From assembly GCF_900109365.1 (NCBI RefSeq), contig NZ_FNZR01000002.1, forward strand, positions 434,001-498,000: 64,000 nucleotides of DNA, written 5' to 3'. The position numbers were made by a program, and so were the translations under genes. Of this stretch, positions 32,826 to 41,188 are shown one piece after another (within the stretch, counting starts at the first letter, position 1; each line of letters opens with the position of its first letter). Source of the DNA: Parapedobacter koreensis. GTDB lineage: Bacteria; Bacteroidota; Bacteroidia; Sphingobacteriales; Sphingobacteriaceae. Under the pieces are notes generated by a model. That model made no database searches and was not told the DNA's origin. It was given only the letters and a program-made list of their open reading frames with translations.

Positions 32826-34400
32826 ATGGAATTTATCTTGATTGCAATTGCTGTAGGCATCATTATCGTATTTGTCTTTATTGTCTCACTATTCAAGCGG
32901 TACAAGCGATGCCCTTCGGACCGCATTTTGGTTGTATATGGCAAGGTCGGCAAAAATGCCTCCGATGGTACCCGCACCGCAAAATGTATTCATGGTGGAG
33001 CTGCTTTCATCTGGCCTGTGATTCAGGACTATTCGTTCCTGGATCTCACGCCCATTTCCATCGAAGTAAACCTGACCAGCGCGCTTAGCAAGCAAAACAT
33101 CCGGGTAGACGTGCCGTCGCGCTTCACGGTAGGCATATCCACAGAACCTTCCGTCATGCAGAATGCGGCAGAGCGGCTGCTGGGATTGCAACGCCCGCAG
33201 GTGCATGAACTGGCTAAGGACATCATCCTCGGTCAGATGCGCTTGGTGGTGGCCATGATGGATATTGAGGAAATCAACAACAACCGGGACAAATTCCTGC
33301 ACAATATCGCCACCAATGTGGAAGCCGAGCTCAACAAAATCGGCCTCAAGATGATCAATGTAAACGTAACGGATATCAAGGACGAGAGCGGCTATATTGA
33401 TGCTTTGGGGAAGGAAGCGGCGGCCAAAGCAATCAATGACGCTAAAATCAGGGTGGCCGAGCAAGAGCGATTTGGCGATGTGGGAAAAACGGAAGCTGAA
33501 AAAGAACGTGACATCAAGGTGGCCGAAATGCTGCGTGACCGGGATACCGAGGTCGCCATTGCTACCAAAGACAAAGAAGTCAGCATTGCTGGGGCAGCCC
33601 GTGATGAAAATATCGGTAAAGCCGAAGCCCAGCGGGATACCCGGGTAAAGATCGCTGATGCCAACGCCATTGCCGTACAGGGCGAAAACCTTTCCAAGAT
33701 CCAGATAGCAGCATCTGATGCCGAACGTCGCGAGCGGGAGGCTGAGGCCCTTAAAAAAGCCGTGGCAGCCGAAAAGGTACAACAAGCCAAAGCACTCGAA
33801 GAAGCCTACAAGGCTGAACAGCGGGCGGAAGATGCACGTGCCGAGCGTGATCGCGCCGCACAGAACGCCACCATCGTGGTGGCCGCTGAAATCCAAAAGC
33901 AAAAAGCCATCATCGAAGCCCAGGCCGAGGCTGAACAGCTACGGGAGAAAGCCCGGGGTGAAGCAGATGCCATCTTTGCCAAACTGGAAGCTGAAGCACG
34001 CGGGGTATATGAAATGCTGACCAAGCAGGCCGAGGGCCTCAAGGAAATCGTCAAGTCGGCGGGTGACAACCCGAAGGATGCGGTACTGCTGCTGATTACC
34101 GATAAATTGCCCGAGCTGGTGAAGCTGCAGACCGAAGCCATCAAAAACATCAAGATTGACAAAGTCACCGTATGGGATGGTGGAAACGGTGGCGGTGAGG
34201 ACGGCAAAACCTCCACGGCCAACTTCGTGTCTGGCCTGTATAAATCCGTACCGCCACTGAAGGATATCTTCGATATGGCCGGGATGGAACTGCCCAGCTA
34301 CCTGGGCGAAAGCAAGGGCGACCAGCCACCGCTCGCCAGCAGGCAACCCAAAAAAGATCGGCCTGGAAGTGGCATACAAGATGCCGAAGAAGTGAAATAA
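32826..34400 (+). CDS. flotillin family protein (YuaG/FloT type)
   Basis: The 524-residue product has one N-terminal membrane anchor (about 3-22). The SPFH/Band 7 domain follows (about 30-200; VVYGKVGKNASDGTRTAKCIHGGAAFIWPVIQDYSFLDLTPISIEV, VNVTDIKDESGYIDALGKEAAAKA). A long Ala/Glu/Lys-rich coiled-coil flotillin region (about 205-400) carries repeated EA dipeptides. The C-terminus (about 400-524) is polar and probably disordered. Flotillins scaffold membrane microdomains. It forms a two-gene unit with the NfeD-like gene and ends in a strong terminator at 34406-34455. Confidence 0.93.
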   Translation: MEFILIAIAVGIIIVFVFIVSLFKRYKRCPSDRILVVYGKVGKNASDGTRTAKCIHGGAAFIWPVIQDYSFLDLTPISIEVNLTSALSKQNIRVDVPSRFTVGISTEPSVMQNAAERLLGLQRPQVHELAKDIILGQMRLVVAMMDIEEINNNRDKFLHNIATNVEAELNKIGLKMINVNVTDIKDESGYIDALGKEAAAKAINDAKIRVAEQERFGDVGKTEAEKERDIKVAEMLRDRDTEVAIATKDKEVSIAGAARDENIGKAEAQRDTRVKIADANAIAVQGENLSKIQIAASDAERREREAEALKKAVAAEKVQQAKALEEAYKAEQRAEDARAERDRAAQNATIVVAAEIQKQKAIIEAQAEAEQLREKARGEADAIFAKLEAEARGVYEMLTKQAEGLKEIVKSAGDNPKDAVLLLITDKLPELVKLQTEAIKNIKIDKVTVWDGGNGGGEDGKTSTANFVSGLYKSVPPLKDIFDMAGMELPSYLGESKGDQPPLASRQPKKDRPGSGIQDAEEVK

Positions 34401-34405
34401 CTGTT

Positions 34406-34455
34406 AAAACCTGCCAAGTTTTGAAGGCCATACGTTGGAAACTTGGTAGGTTTTT
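34406..34455 (+). terminator. terminator after the flotillin gene
   Basis: AAAACCTGCCAAGTTT (34406-34421) pairs with AAACTTGGTAGGTTTT (34439-34454) over 16 bases with one G-U pair, ending in five T. Its right arm overlaps the -33 region of the next promoter. Confidence 0.8.
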
Positions 34456-34466
34456 ACCTACCTTTG
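34435..34466 (+). promoter_or_regulatory. promoter of the HYC_CC_PP/TonB-receptor unit
   Basis: TTGG (34435-34438), a 20-base spacer and TACCTTTG (34459-34466) place the transcription start at about 34472, practically on the GTG start codon (34474), so the mRNA would be leaderless or nearly so. Confidence 0.65.
34445..34462. promoter_or_regulatory. operator-like palindrome over the -7 box
   Basis: GGTAGGT-N4-ACCTACC is a perfect 7+7 bp inverted repeat that occupies the spacer and overlaps the first half of the TACCTTTG box. A bound repressor here would block the promoter. The genes behind it look metal-related, so a metal-responsive repressor is a reasonable guess; none is encoded adjacent. 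Confidence 0.5.
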
Positions 34467-34473
34467 CATTATT

Positions 34474-34953
34474 GTGGTAAAGGTATTCGTCATATTACTC
34501 ACTTTCATCTATGCGTTCTCGGCAACGGGTGCAACCATGCATTTGCATTACTGCTGCGGGGAGCCCCAGAGACTAGCGATGGAACATGAAAAACCTGGAC
34601 ATGAAGATTGCCCGCTCTGTTTAACACACCACGGATCGGAAAAAAAAGATACCATTTGCTGTACTGACGGCAGCAATAGTGACGACGATAGCAATGCCAG
34701 TTGTGATACCGATCGGGCAGGATACGCACACTGCCAGAATGTAAAGGTGGAAGCGAAGAAAACCACCGAGGAACACCTTCCCAGTGTGGACAAAAAGCTG
34801 GCAAAGATCTATCCGCTGGAGCTATTGGTTTTCACCTTAGCCTACGTCATCGACCTGCCGCTGAATATCCGCCATGCCGTCCAAACGGCAGATGACGGCC
34901 CGCCCAACACGGCTGTCCCTTTATTCATCCAGCACTGCACGTACCGCATTTGA
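34474..34953 (+). CDS. HYC_CC_PP family protein
   Basis: The 159-residue product shows the three signatures that name this Bacteroidota family: HYC in MHLHYCCG (residues 23-29), CC in DTICCTDG (62-63) and PP in DDGPPN (143-144). The N-terminal hydrophobic segment (about 3-20) is a signal or anchor, and a second hydrophobic stretch lies at about 112-127. Further Cys and His residues (CPLC at 46-49, HH, HCQ) suggest metal binding. The gene sits just upstream of a TonB receptor with a heavy-metal domain, as family members usually do. The start is GTG; function is inferred as metal handling. Confidence 0.85.
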   Translation: MVKVFVILLTFIYAFSATGATMHLHYCCGEPQRLAMEHEKPGHEDCPLCLTHHGSEKKDTICCTDGSNSDDDSNASCDTDRAGYAHCQNVKVEAKKTTEEHLPSVDKKLAKIYPLELLVFTLAYVIDLPLNIRHAVQTADDGPPNTAVPLFIQHCTYRI

Positions 34954-35064
34954 TTGTTGAATGTTTGCCCTCGGGTAGAGCCCAGCTGCTTCGCCCGTTG
35001 CGACAATGGTGCAACCGCACCAGATTTTGTTTTAAATCAACATCAGCAATCAAATTCGTATACC

Positions 35065-37626
35065 ATGACTTATCTTATCAAAGCGTACATTGCGCTATTG
35101 CTCTTGCTACCGACCTCGCTGCCAGCCATGGCCCAGGATCGGAACGACCTTACCTTTACCGTGTCAGGCAACTGCGACATGTGCAAGGCCCGTATCGAGA
35201 AAGCGGCAAAAGATGCAGGCGCCGAAACGGCCATATGGGATGCCGGGAGCCAACAGCTCCGGCTGGTCATCAATCCCAAAACAACAAGTGCTGAGGCCAT
35301 TAAAAAAAGCGTCGCTGCCGCAGGCCACGACGTGGATGGGCTGCGTGCAGACGACGGTGTCTATGAAGGACTGCCTGCTTGCTGCCATTACCGGGATGAA
35401 ACAAACATCCATAAGGCCGCCGCACAAGGCCATGACGACCATTTGGTCACGGGCGTGGTCATGCAGGAAAACAACCGTGGCGAACTTACGCCCATCGAAT
35501 CAGCCAACATACACTGGGTAGAAGACGCCACCATCCATGCGCAGACCGATGCTTCCGGGGTATTCAAGATTGGCCACCAACAACACTTTAAGCAGCTCGT
35601 TATCTCCCATGCGGGAAACCAACCGGACACGCTCACCATCACCAACCCACGTGAAGTGGTGGTGGTCACCGCGAAGGACAACGTGCTGGCCGAGGTATCC
35701 ATATCGGCAAGACGGCGATCCAACTACATTTCAGCGCTCAGCCCCACCCGGCTGGAGGTATTGACGGGGCAGGAACTGTTCAAGGCCGCGTGCTGTGATC
35801 TCAGCGAAAGCTTCGAAACTAATGCATCGGTAGACGTGGTGAGCAGCGATGCCGTCACGGGCAGTAAACAAATCCAGATGCTCGGCCTAAGCGGCATCTA
35901 CACGCAGTTGACGGTGGAAAACCTGCCGGGGCCACGTGGACTGGCTGTGCCACTCGGACTGAACAGCATCTCCGGAACATGGATTGAGTCCATCCAAATC
36001 GGCAAGGGCATCGGCTCCGTGGTGAACGGCTTTGAAAATATTGCCGGACAAATCAACGTGGAGTTGAAGAAACCGGAAACTTCTGAGCAACTCTTCTTTA
36101 ATGCCTACACCAACAACATGGGCAGATCCGACATCAACCTCAACCTGTCCCACCGATTCAATGAACGGTGGACGGGCGGACTGTTGCTGCATGACAATTT
36201 CATGTATAATAAAAACATGAATTTCAGCAACAATGGTTTTCGGGATATCCCAGTGGGTAACCTCTTCTCGGGTGTCAGCAGGTGGAAATACGAAGACGGG
36301 AAAGGCTTCATGCTCCAATTCGGTGCCAAGTTTCTCAGCGACGGCCGTACCGGTGGCCAGATAGACTTCGACCCCGCCACGGACAAGCTGACGGAAAACC
36401 GATACGGGCTGGGCTTTGATATCGAGCGTTATGAGGTATTTGCCAAGATAGGCTACGTATTCCCCCAGCATACCCAACGGAGTATCGGATTGCAGCTCTC
36501 GGGCACATCGTACGACCAAAGCTCCTATTTCGGTCTGCGCACATACGACGCCGAACAACGCAATGCCTATGCCAACCTGATTTACCAGGACATCATCGGT
36601 ACCGTCGTGCACAAATACCGCACGGGCCTCAGCATGCAGTACGATCGGTATCATGAACATTACATCGGGCAACGCTTTGCACGTACCGAAATCGTCCCGG
36701 GAGGCTTCTTCGAATACACGTATAGCCCATCCGAAAAATTTGATGCCGTCTTGGGCATGCGGGGCGACTACAACAACCTATACGGCTGGTTTGCCACGCC
36801 CCGCGCACATGTGCGCTACCAACCTGTGGCCGGTACCACCTTCCGGATCAGCAGCGGCCGTGGACAGCGTACGGCCAACATCTTTGCGGAAAACACGGCG
36901 GCATTGGCCAGCTCGCGTATGGTACGCATCGCCTCGGCTAATAGCAATGCAAACGCCTACGGACTCAAACCGGAGGTCGCCTGGAACACGGGCATCAGCG
37001 TTGACCAGTCGTTTCGGCTGTTCCACCGTGAGGCATCCATCAGTGCCGAATTTTTCAGAAACAACTTCACCAACCAGGTGGTGGTTGATTATGAAAACCC
37101 ACGCGAACTGGCGTTTTACAACCTGGAAGGCCAGTCGTATTCCAATAGCCTGCAAACCGAGCTACGTCTTATGCCTTTGCCGAATTTCGAAGCACGGATG
37201 GCCTATCGATTTTTTGACGTGAAGACCACCTACGGCAATACGTTGCTGCAAAGGCCATTGGTAGCCCGCCACCGCGGTTTCCTCAACCTTGGCTACGCAA
37301 CTCCTAGCGGCGGCTGGCATGTTGACTATACGCTCAACATCACGGGCCAGAAGCGATTGCCGTCCACGACGGCCAACCCCGTCGAATACCAGGTACCGGG
37401 ACATTCGCGTACATACACCACGATGAATGCCCAAATCAGCAAAACCGTAGGCAAGATCCATCCCATTGATCTTTACATCGGTGGTGAAAACCTGACGGAC
37501 TTTTTCCAGCAAAATCCGATATTGGCCGCAGACCAGCCCTTCAGTCAGTTTTTCGACTCCTCGCTGCTTTGGGGCCCCATCACCGGCAGGATGTTTTATG
37601 CCGGGATTCGGTTCGGCATCAAGTAG
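35065..37626 (+). CDS. TonB-dependent receptor with N-terminal heavy-metal-associated domain
   Basis: The 853-residue product has a signal peptide (1-23, ending LPAMAQ). An HMA-type domain follows (about 28-98), with the metal motif GNCDMCK (Cys 37 and 40) and the ferredoxin-like pattern through AAGHDVDGLRADDGVYEGLPACCHYR (extra Cys 106-107). A carboxypeptidase-regulatory-like domain (about 127-200) precedes a TonB plug (about 220-345; LEVLTGQELFKAACCDLSESFETNASVDVVSSDAVTGSKQIQMLGLSG) and a 22-strand-type barrel to the C-terminus (...MFYAGIRFGIK). It probably imports a metal or metal complex; copper is a guess from the HMA motif. The ATG at 35065 starts the signal peptide; upstream in-frame codons are unrelated. 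Confidence 0.92.
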   Translation: MTYLIKAYIALLLLLPTSLPAMAQDRNDLTFTVSGNCDMCKARIEKAAKDAGAETAIWDAGSQQLRLVINPKTTSAEAIKKSVAAAGHDVDGLRADDGVYEGLPACCHYRDETNIHKAAAQGHDDHLVTGVVMQENNRGELTPIESANIHWVEDATIHAQTDASGVFKIGHQQHFKQLVISHAGNQPDTLTITNPREVVVVTAKDNVLAEVSISARRRSNYISALSPTRLEVLTGQELFKAACCDLSESFETNASVDVVSSDAVTGSKQIQMLGLSGIYTQLTVENLPGPRGLAVPLGLNSISGTWIESIQIGKGIGSVVNGFENIAGQINVELKKPETSEQLFFNAYTNNMGRSDINLNLSHRFNERWTGGLLLHDNFMYNKNMNFSNNGFRDIPVGNLFSGVSRWKYEDGKGFMLQFGAKFLSDGRTGGQIDFDPATDKLTENRYGLGFDIERYEVFAKIGYVFPQHTQRSIGLQLSGTSYDQSSYFGLRTYDAEQRNAYANLIYQDIIGTVVHKYRTGLSMQYDRYHEHYIGQRFARTEIVPGGFFEYTYSPSEKFDAVLGMRGDYNNLYGWFATPRAHVRYQPVAGTTFRISSGRGQRTANIFAENTAALASSRMVRIASANSNANAYGLKPEVAWNTGISVDQSFRLFHREASISAEFFRNNFTNQVVVDYENPRELAFYNLEGQSYSNSLQTELRLMPLPNFEARMAYRFFDVKTTYGNTLLQRPLVARHRGFLNLGYATPSGGWHVDYTLNITGQKRLPSTTANPVEYQVPGHSRTYTTMNAQISKTVGKIHPIDLYIGGENLTDFFQQNPILAADQPFSQFFDSSLLWGPITGRMFYAGIRFGIK

Positions 37627-37637
37627 GATTTAGGTTT

Positions 37638-37688
37638 GGAGCAAAGATTGAAGGAGTAAGGATATCCTTATTCCTTCAATCTTACTCC
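37638..37688. terminator. long hairpin between convergent genes
   Basis: A near-perfect inverted repeat, centred at 37663-37664, has a core of 40 bases (37644-37683) with one G-U pair and outer arms GGAG/CTCC. It lies between the receptor stop and the convergent VOC gene stop and probably ends transcription or protects 3' ends from both sides. Confidence 0.6.
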
Positions 37689-37696
37689 TTGTTCAT

Positions 37697-38539
37697 TTAA
37701 GCATCCAGCAATGCTTCGATATCAAACTTCTTCATCTTCATGTAAGCCTGCATGACCCGTTCTGCACGTCCGGGATCACCCAAGAGCTTGGGCAAAATCG
37801 TTGGCACGACTTGCCACCATACCCCAAATCGGTCTTTCACCCAACCGCACATGCTTTCTTCGCCACCTTCAGTAAGCTTATCCCAGTAATCATCTACTTC
37901 TTCCTGCGTTTCGCAATCGATCACCAGCGAGATTCCTTCATTGAACGTAAACGGCTGCGGAACCGCACTGTCCATCGCCATAAACACCTGATCACCAAGC
38001 AAGCGGAAACGTGCATGAACAATGGTGGCATCATGCGCTACCTGGCCGGGTGCATAATTTGCCAAAAATGTGATCGCTGAATCACGGAATACCGACATGT
38101 AGTGATCCATTGCCGCGCCAGCCTTTCCTTGTTGCTCGCCACAGAACATCAGCAAGGGCACAAACCGCTGCCCCACGTCATCACTATTGCCCAGTGACAG
38201 TTGCCAATTGACCCCGAAGCGATCCTGTACCCATCCGTACCGCTCACTCCACCCGTATTTATCCAAGGGCATCAATACGGTACCGCCATCGGCAAGCTGG
38301 CTCCATGCACCTTCCAATGCCCTGCGGTCTTCGAGGGTCACGTAAAACGATATGGCCGCGTTGGGCTTGAATTGGGAACCACCATTTAAACCCATGAATT
38401 TGATACCATCAAGTTCGAAGGTGACCACCATCGGCGTGTCTGCCGTGATGGTTGCATTGGCAAAAACTGAACAATACAAATTGGCAGCTGCTTTAGCGTT
38501 GCCATCAAACCAAAGACATGGATAAATGGAATTTTTCAT
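37697..38539 (-). CDS. VOC-family protein with tandem PhnB-like domains
   Basis: The 280-residue product contains two consecutive glyoxalase/PhnB-like units. The first (about 1-118) includes IYPCLWFDGNAKAAANLYCSVF and WVQDRFGVNWQLSL. The second (about 128-272) includes VPLLMFCGEQQGKAGAAMDHYMSVF and WVKDRFGVWWQVVPTILPKLL. These are the beta-alpha-beta signature pieces often annotated as '3-demethylubiquinone-9 3-methyltransferase' or PhnB; neither activity is proven for the family. Not co-transcribed with an obvious partner. Confidence 0.88.
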   Translation of the reverse strand: MKNSIYPCLWFDGNAKAAANLYCSVFANATITADTPMVVTFELDGIKFMGLNGGSQFKPNAAISFYVTLEDRRALEGAWSQLADGGTVLMPLDKYGWSERYGWVQDRFGVNWQLSLGNSDDVGQRFVPLLMFCGEQQGKAGAAMDHYMSVFRDSAITFLANYAPGQVAHDATIVHARFRLLGDQVFMAMDSAVPQPFTFNEGISLVIDCETQEEVDDYWDKLTEGGEESMCGWVKDRFGVWWQVVPTILPKLLGDPGRAERVMQAYMKMKKFDIEALLDA

Positions 38540-38603
38540 AAAGCAAAATTAGTATCACCTCATCGAAAAGAAGCTGTGCAAAAGCGACAACTATCGGGGG
38601 CAT

Positions 38604-39167
38604 TCATGACAATCCGTACCGTTGCAATTCAACACTAAGACGTGCCGTAGGCAAACCCACAACGTTGGTATACGAACCTTCAATCTTTTCAATGGCGACG
38701 GCACCAATCCATTCCTGGATGCCGTAGGCACCGGCTTTATCAAACGGCTGGTAATGGTCGATATAATGGGTGATTTCTCCGGGGGCAAGCGTTCGGAAAT
38801 AAACCGCTGTCACCTCGTAGAATATGGTGATATCTCCCTGGTGAAGCAACGCCACTGCGGTAATTACCTCATGTTTTCTTCCGGACAACTGCATGAGCAT
38901 ATCCGTTGCCTGTGCTTTGTCAGCGGGTTTACCGAGGACTAGGCCATCAATGGCCACCATGGTATCCGCCGCAATGACCAACTCATCCGTGATGTCGGTG
39001 ATGAATGCCCTGGCCTTTTTTTCGGCAACATATTGGGCGGCAGTAATTGGATCGGCCTGATCGGGGAACGACTCATCCACCGCCTTGACCACGACTTCAA
39101 AGGGAATCCCCATAAGTGACAGCAATTCTTTTCGGCGCGGCGACTGTGAAGCCAGGATAATCTTCAT
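38604..39167 (-). CDS. maf: Maf-family nucleoside triphosphate pyrophosphatase
   Basis: Maf/YhdE-type enzymes hydrolyse non-canonical or excess dTTP/UTP-type nucleotides to monophosphates. The 187-residue product shows the N-terminal P-loop-like LASQSPRRKELL, DESFPDQ, the catalytic VIAADTMVAIDGLVLGKPAD with Asp, and MQLSGRKHEVITAV. The gene starts one base after the stop of the KdsC-like phosphatase gene, a frequent Bacteroidota pairing. Confidence 0.94.
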   Translation of the reverse strand: MKIILASQSPRRKELLSLMGIPFEVVVKAVDESFPDQADPITAAQYVAEKKARAFITDITDELVIAADTMVAIDGLVLGKPADKAQATDMLMQLSGRKHEVITAVALLHQGDITIFYEVTAVYFRTLAPGEITHYIDHYQPFDKAGAYGIQEWIGAVAIEKIEGSYTNVVGLPTARLSVELQRYGLS

Positions 39168-39168
39168 C

Positions 39169-39669
39169 TCACCGATCCTCCCAAGTGCCCTGAAGCTTCA
39201 TCACCTTTTCCAAGACATCCCGCACAGCGCCCGCTCCCCCATTGCGGAATGAAATGTATGCCGCCACGGCCTTAATCTCTTCCATCGCATCGGCTGGGCA
39301 CGTAGGCAGGCCGACAACCTGCATATTGGCTAAATCGGGAATATCATCACCCATGTACAGGACATCTTCAGGTAAAAGCCGCTTTGCTGACAACCAGTCA
39401 CGAAGCACTGCATTTTTGTCATCAATACCTAAAAAAATATCCGTGACACCCAATCCTTCCATTCGCTTCTTAACTCCTAAGGATTTACCCCCCGTGATGA
39501 TGGCTACCGGATACCCCCTTTTGACCGCCAATTGTAACGCATAACCGTCTTTGATATTGAAAGACCGTAATTGTTCGCCTTGTTCCGTCACCAAGATGTT
39601 TCCATCGGACAGTACGCCATCCACATCCAGTACAAAAGCTTTTACCTGTTTAAATTTATCAAATAACAT
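39169..39669 (-). CDS. KdsC-like HAD-III phosphatase
   Basis: The 166-residue product is the length of 3-deoxy-D-manno-octulosonate 8-phosphate phosphatases (KdsC). HAD motifs are intact: VLDVDGVLSDG with the nucleophile Asp 15 and Asp 17, AIITGGKS with the motif II Thr, Lys in GIDDKNAVL, and YMGDDIPDLANM for motif IV. Together with the short cap-less fold this fits KDO synthesis for lipopolysaccharide, though related sugar phosphatases are possible. The ATG at 39669 is chosen because a TAnnTTTG box lies just upstream (39691-39698, minus strand); the frame continues 30 codons further without family similarity. Confidence 0.88.
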   Translation of the reverse strand: MLFDKFKQVKAFVLDVDGVLSDGNILVTEQGEQLRSFNIKDGYALQLAVKRGYPVAIITGGKSLGVKKRMEGLGVTDIFLGIDDKNAVLRDWLSAKRLLPEDVLYMGDDIPDLANMQVVGLPTCPADAMEEIKAVAAYISFRNGGAGAVRDVLEKVMKLQGTWEDR

Positions 39670-39690
39670 GGCACTTCGACTAATTGCGAC

Positions 39691-39698
39691 CAAACTTA
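39691..39698 (-). promoter_or_regulatory. -7 box of the kdsC-like/maf unit
   Basis: The minus strand reads TAAGTTTG, 21 bases before the ATG. The -33 region is not obvious. Confidence 0.45.
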
Positions 39699-39942
39699 GC
39701 CAAAATCCGCCGAACGCCATGTTCCTTTTAAAAAAACATGGCGTCAATCGCAGGTACATCTTGTCTTGTTTTCTGATCTCAACTATACTGGTATCCTACT
39801 GAAATGGTGTAGGGGATACACGCAGGCCTGCATTTATATATTTTGGCATAGGATTTGACAGTATACCCGTGAAAGCGCTTTAAAAGTGTTTCAAGCCACA
39901 AAAGCGGCAATGTTCTTTTGACAATTTGTTAACAAAAGGTTC

Positions 39943-39973
39943 ATTGAGAAATAAAAAAATGGTGTTAATTTTG
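39943..39973 (+). promoter_or_regulatory. promoter of the candidate small RNA
   Basis: ATTG (39943-39946), a 19-base spacer and TAATTTTG (39966-39973) form a full promoter facing a region with no plus-strand gene. CTTTTG/CAAAAG arms (about 39915-39938) lie just upstream. The remaining part of the gap back to 39670 shows nothing else I can assign. Confidence 0.6.
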
Positions 39974-39978
39974 CATCA

Positions 39979-40086
39979 TGTATTTAACCCGAGTAATACC
40001 GGGGATTTAGATTGTCTTTTCATAATTTAGGTTTATAATTGGTTAGTAACAAACCCCGGTGCCCATCATCGGGGTTTTGTTTTTTA
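39979..40086 (+). ncRNA. candidate small RNA of about 108 nt
   Basis: A promoter at 39943-39973 and a strong terminator at 40048-40086 bracket a transcript with no credible ORF. ACCGGGG (39998-40004) is fully complementary to CCCCGGT (40054-40060), which is also the left arm of the terminator, so two exclusive folds are possible. CCCG/CGGG can also form a local 5' hairpin. The next gene on the plus strand is 2 kb away, so a leader role is unlikely. I cannot assign it to a named family with certainty. Confidence 0.5.
40048..40086. terminator. terminator between the small RNA and floA
   Basis: AACAAACCCCG and CGGGGTTTTGTT form a stem of about 11 bp with an 11-base loop. The plus strand continues TTTTGTTTTTT. 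It also lies at the end of the minus-strand floA gene and may serve both. Confidence 0.8.
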
Positions 40087-40087
40087 T

Positions 40088-41074
40088 TTATTTGTCGCCT
40101 TTGCCGGTTCCCCCTCCAGGCTTTGCAATGGAACCGCGCATATCGGTATCGGCTTGGATATTTTGCATCCGGTAATAATCCATCACACCAAGATTGCCGC
40201 TGCGGAACGCCTCGGCCATTGCCAGGGGTACCTGAGCTTCGGCTTCAATGACCTTCGCCCGGGCTTCCTGCGCTTTGGCCCGCATCTCCTGTTCGGAAGC
40301 AACGGCCATGGCCCTTCGTTCTTCTGCACGGGCATTGGCCACTTTAAGGTCGGCCTCGGCTTGATCAGTTTGCAATTTTGCGCCTACGTTTTCGCCGATG
40401 TCGATGTCTGCGATATCGATAGAGAGGATTTCGAATGCCGTACCGCTGTCCAATCCTTTTGCTAAAACGGTTTTTGAAATGCGGTCGGGATTTTCAAGCA
40501 CTTCTTTGTGATTTAACGCCGAACCGATAGTGGTCACAATGCCTTCTCCCACACGTGCGAGGATGGTCTCCTCCCCAGCTCCACCGACCAGCTGATTAAT
40601 GTTGGCCCGTACTGTTACCCTTGCTTTTGCGATAAGCTGAATACCGTCCTTCGCTACGGCTGCTACCGGCGGTGTATTGATGACCCGTGGGTTTACCGAT
40701 AGTTGCACCGCATCAAATACATCGCGGCCTGCGAGGTCAATCGCCGTAGCCAGTTTGAAATCCAATGGAATATTGGCCTTATCCGCCGAAATCAACGCCT
40801 TTATCACGTTGTTGACATTACCACCAGCCAAAAAATGGGTTTCGATTTCGTTTGAAGTAATGTTTAAGCCTGCTTTCGTAGAAGTAATCATTGCATTGGT
40901 AACCAATGCAGGTGAAACCTTGCGCAACCGCATCAGCAGCAAGTTCAACAGGTTGACACGAACACCGGATAACTGTGCGGTGAACCACAGATTTACGGGG
41001 AGCAGGTAGAGCAATACGAAGAATGCTACAATAGCTCCTACAATAATTAAAATAGGGGTGAAATTGGGATCCAT
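40088..41074 (-). CDS. floA: flotillin-like protein FloA
   Basis: The 328-residue product is the FloA (YqfA) type. It has an N-terminal hydrophobic hairpin anchor (about 7-34; [21 protein letters not shown]), an SPFH domain ([74 protein letters not shown]) and a coiled coil with [15 protein letters not shown]-like repeats near 235-285. The C-terminus is Gly-rich. It is the second flotillin of the window and differs from the YuaG type at 32826. Its own promoter is at 41110-41140. Confidence 0.95.
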   Translation of the reverse strand: MDPNFTPILIIVGAIVAFFVLLYLLPVNLWFTAQLSGVRVNLLNLLLMRLRKVSPALVTNAMITSTKAGLNITSNEIETHFLAGGNVNNVIKALISADKANIPLDFKLATAIDLAGRDVFDAVQLSVNPRVINTPPVAAVAKDGIQLIAKARVTVRANINQLVGGAGEETILARVGEGIVTTIGSALNHKEVLENPDRISKTVLAKGLDSGTAFEILSIDIADIDIGENVGAKLQTDQAEADLKVANARAEERRAMAVASEQEMRAKAQEARAKVIEAEAQVPLAMAEAFRSGNLGVMDYYRMQNIQADTDMRGSIAKPGGGTGKGDK

Positions 41075-41109
41075 AAGGTCAATATGTTTTATAGCGCTAA
41101 TACAGTTTC

Positions 41110-41140
41110 TAAAGGTACAACTTTTTAATGGCGATTCAAA
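41110..41140 (-). promoter_or_regulatory. promoter of floA
   Basis: On the minus strand TTTG (41140-41137), a 19-base spacer and TACCTTTA (41117-41110; one mismatch to TAnnTTTG) precede the floA ATG by 35 bases. Confidence 0.6.
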
Positions 41141-41188
41141 GGTTGTTGCGCTTTTTAAAACCGTCGCGCGCTATAAAACATCGGCGCA

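Noticed and set aside
32889-33902. 337-codon minus-strand frame opposite the flotillin gene
   Set aside because: The flotillin frame has SPFH and coiled-coil features; the antisense frame is a by-product of its Ala/Glu/Lys codons.
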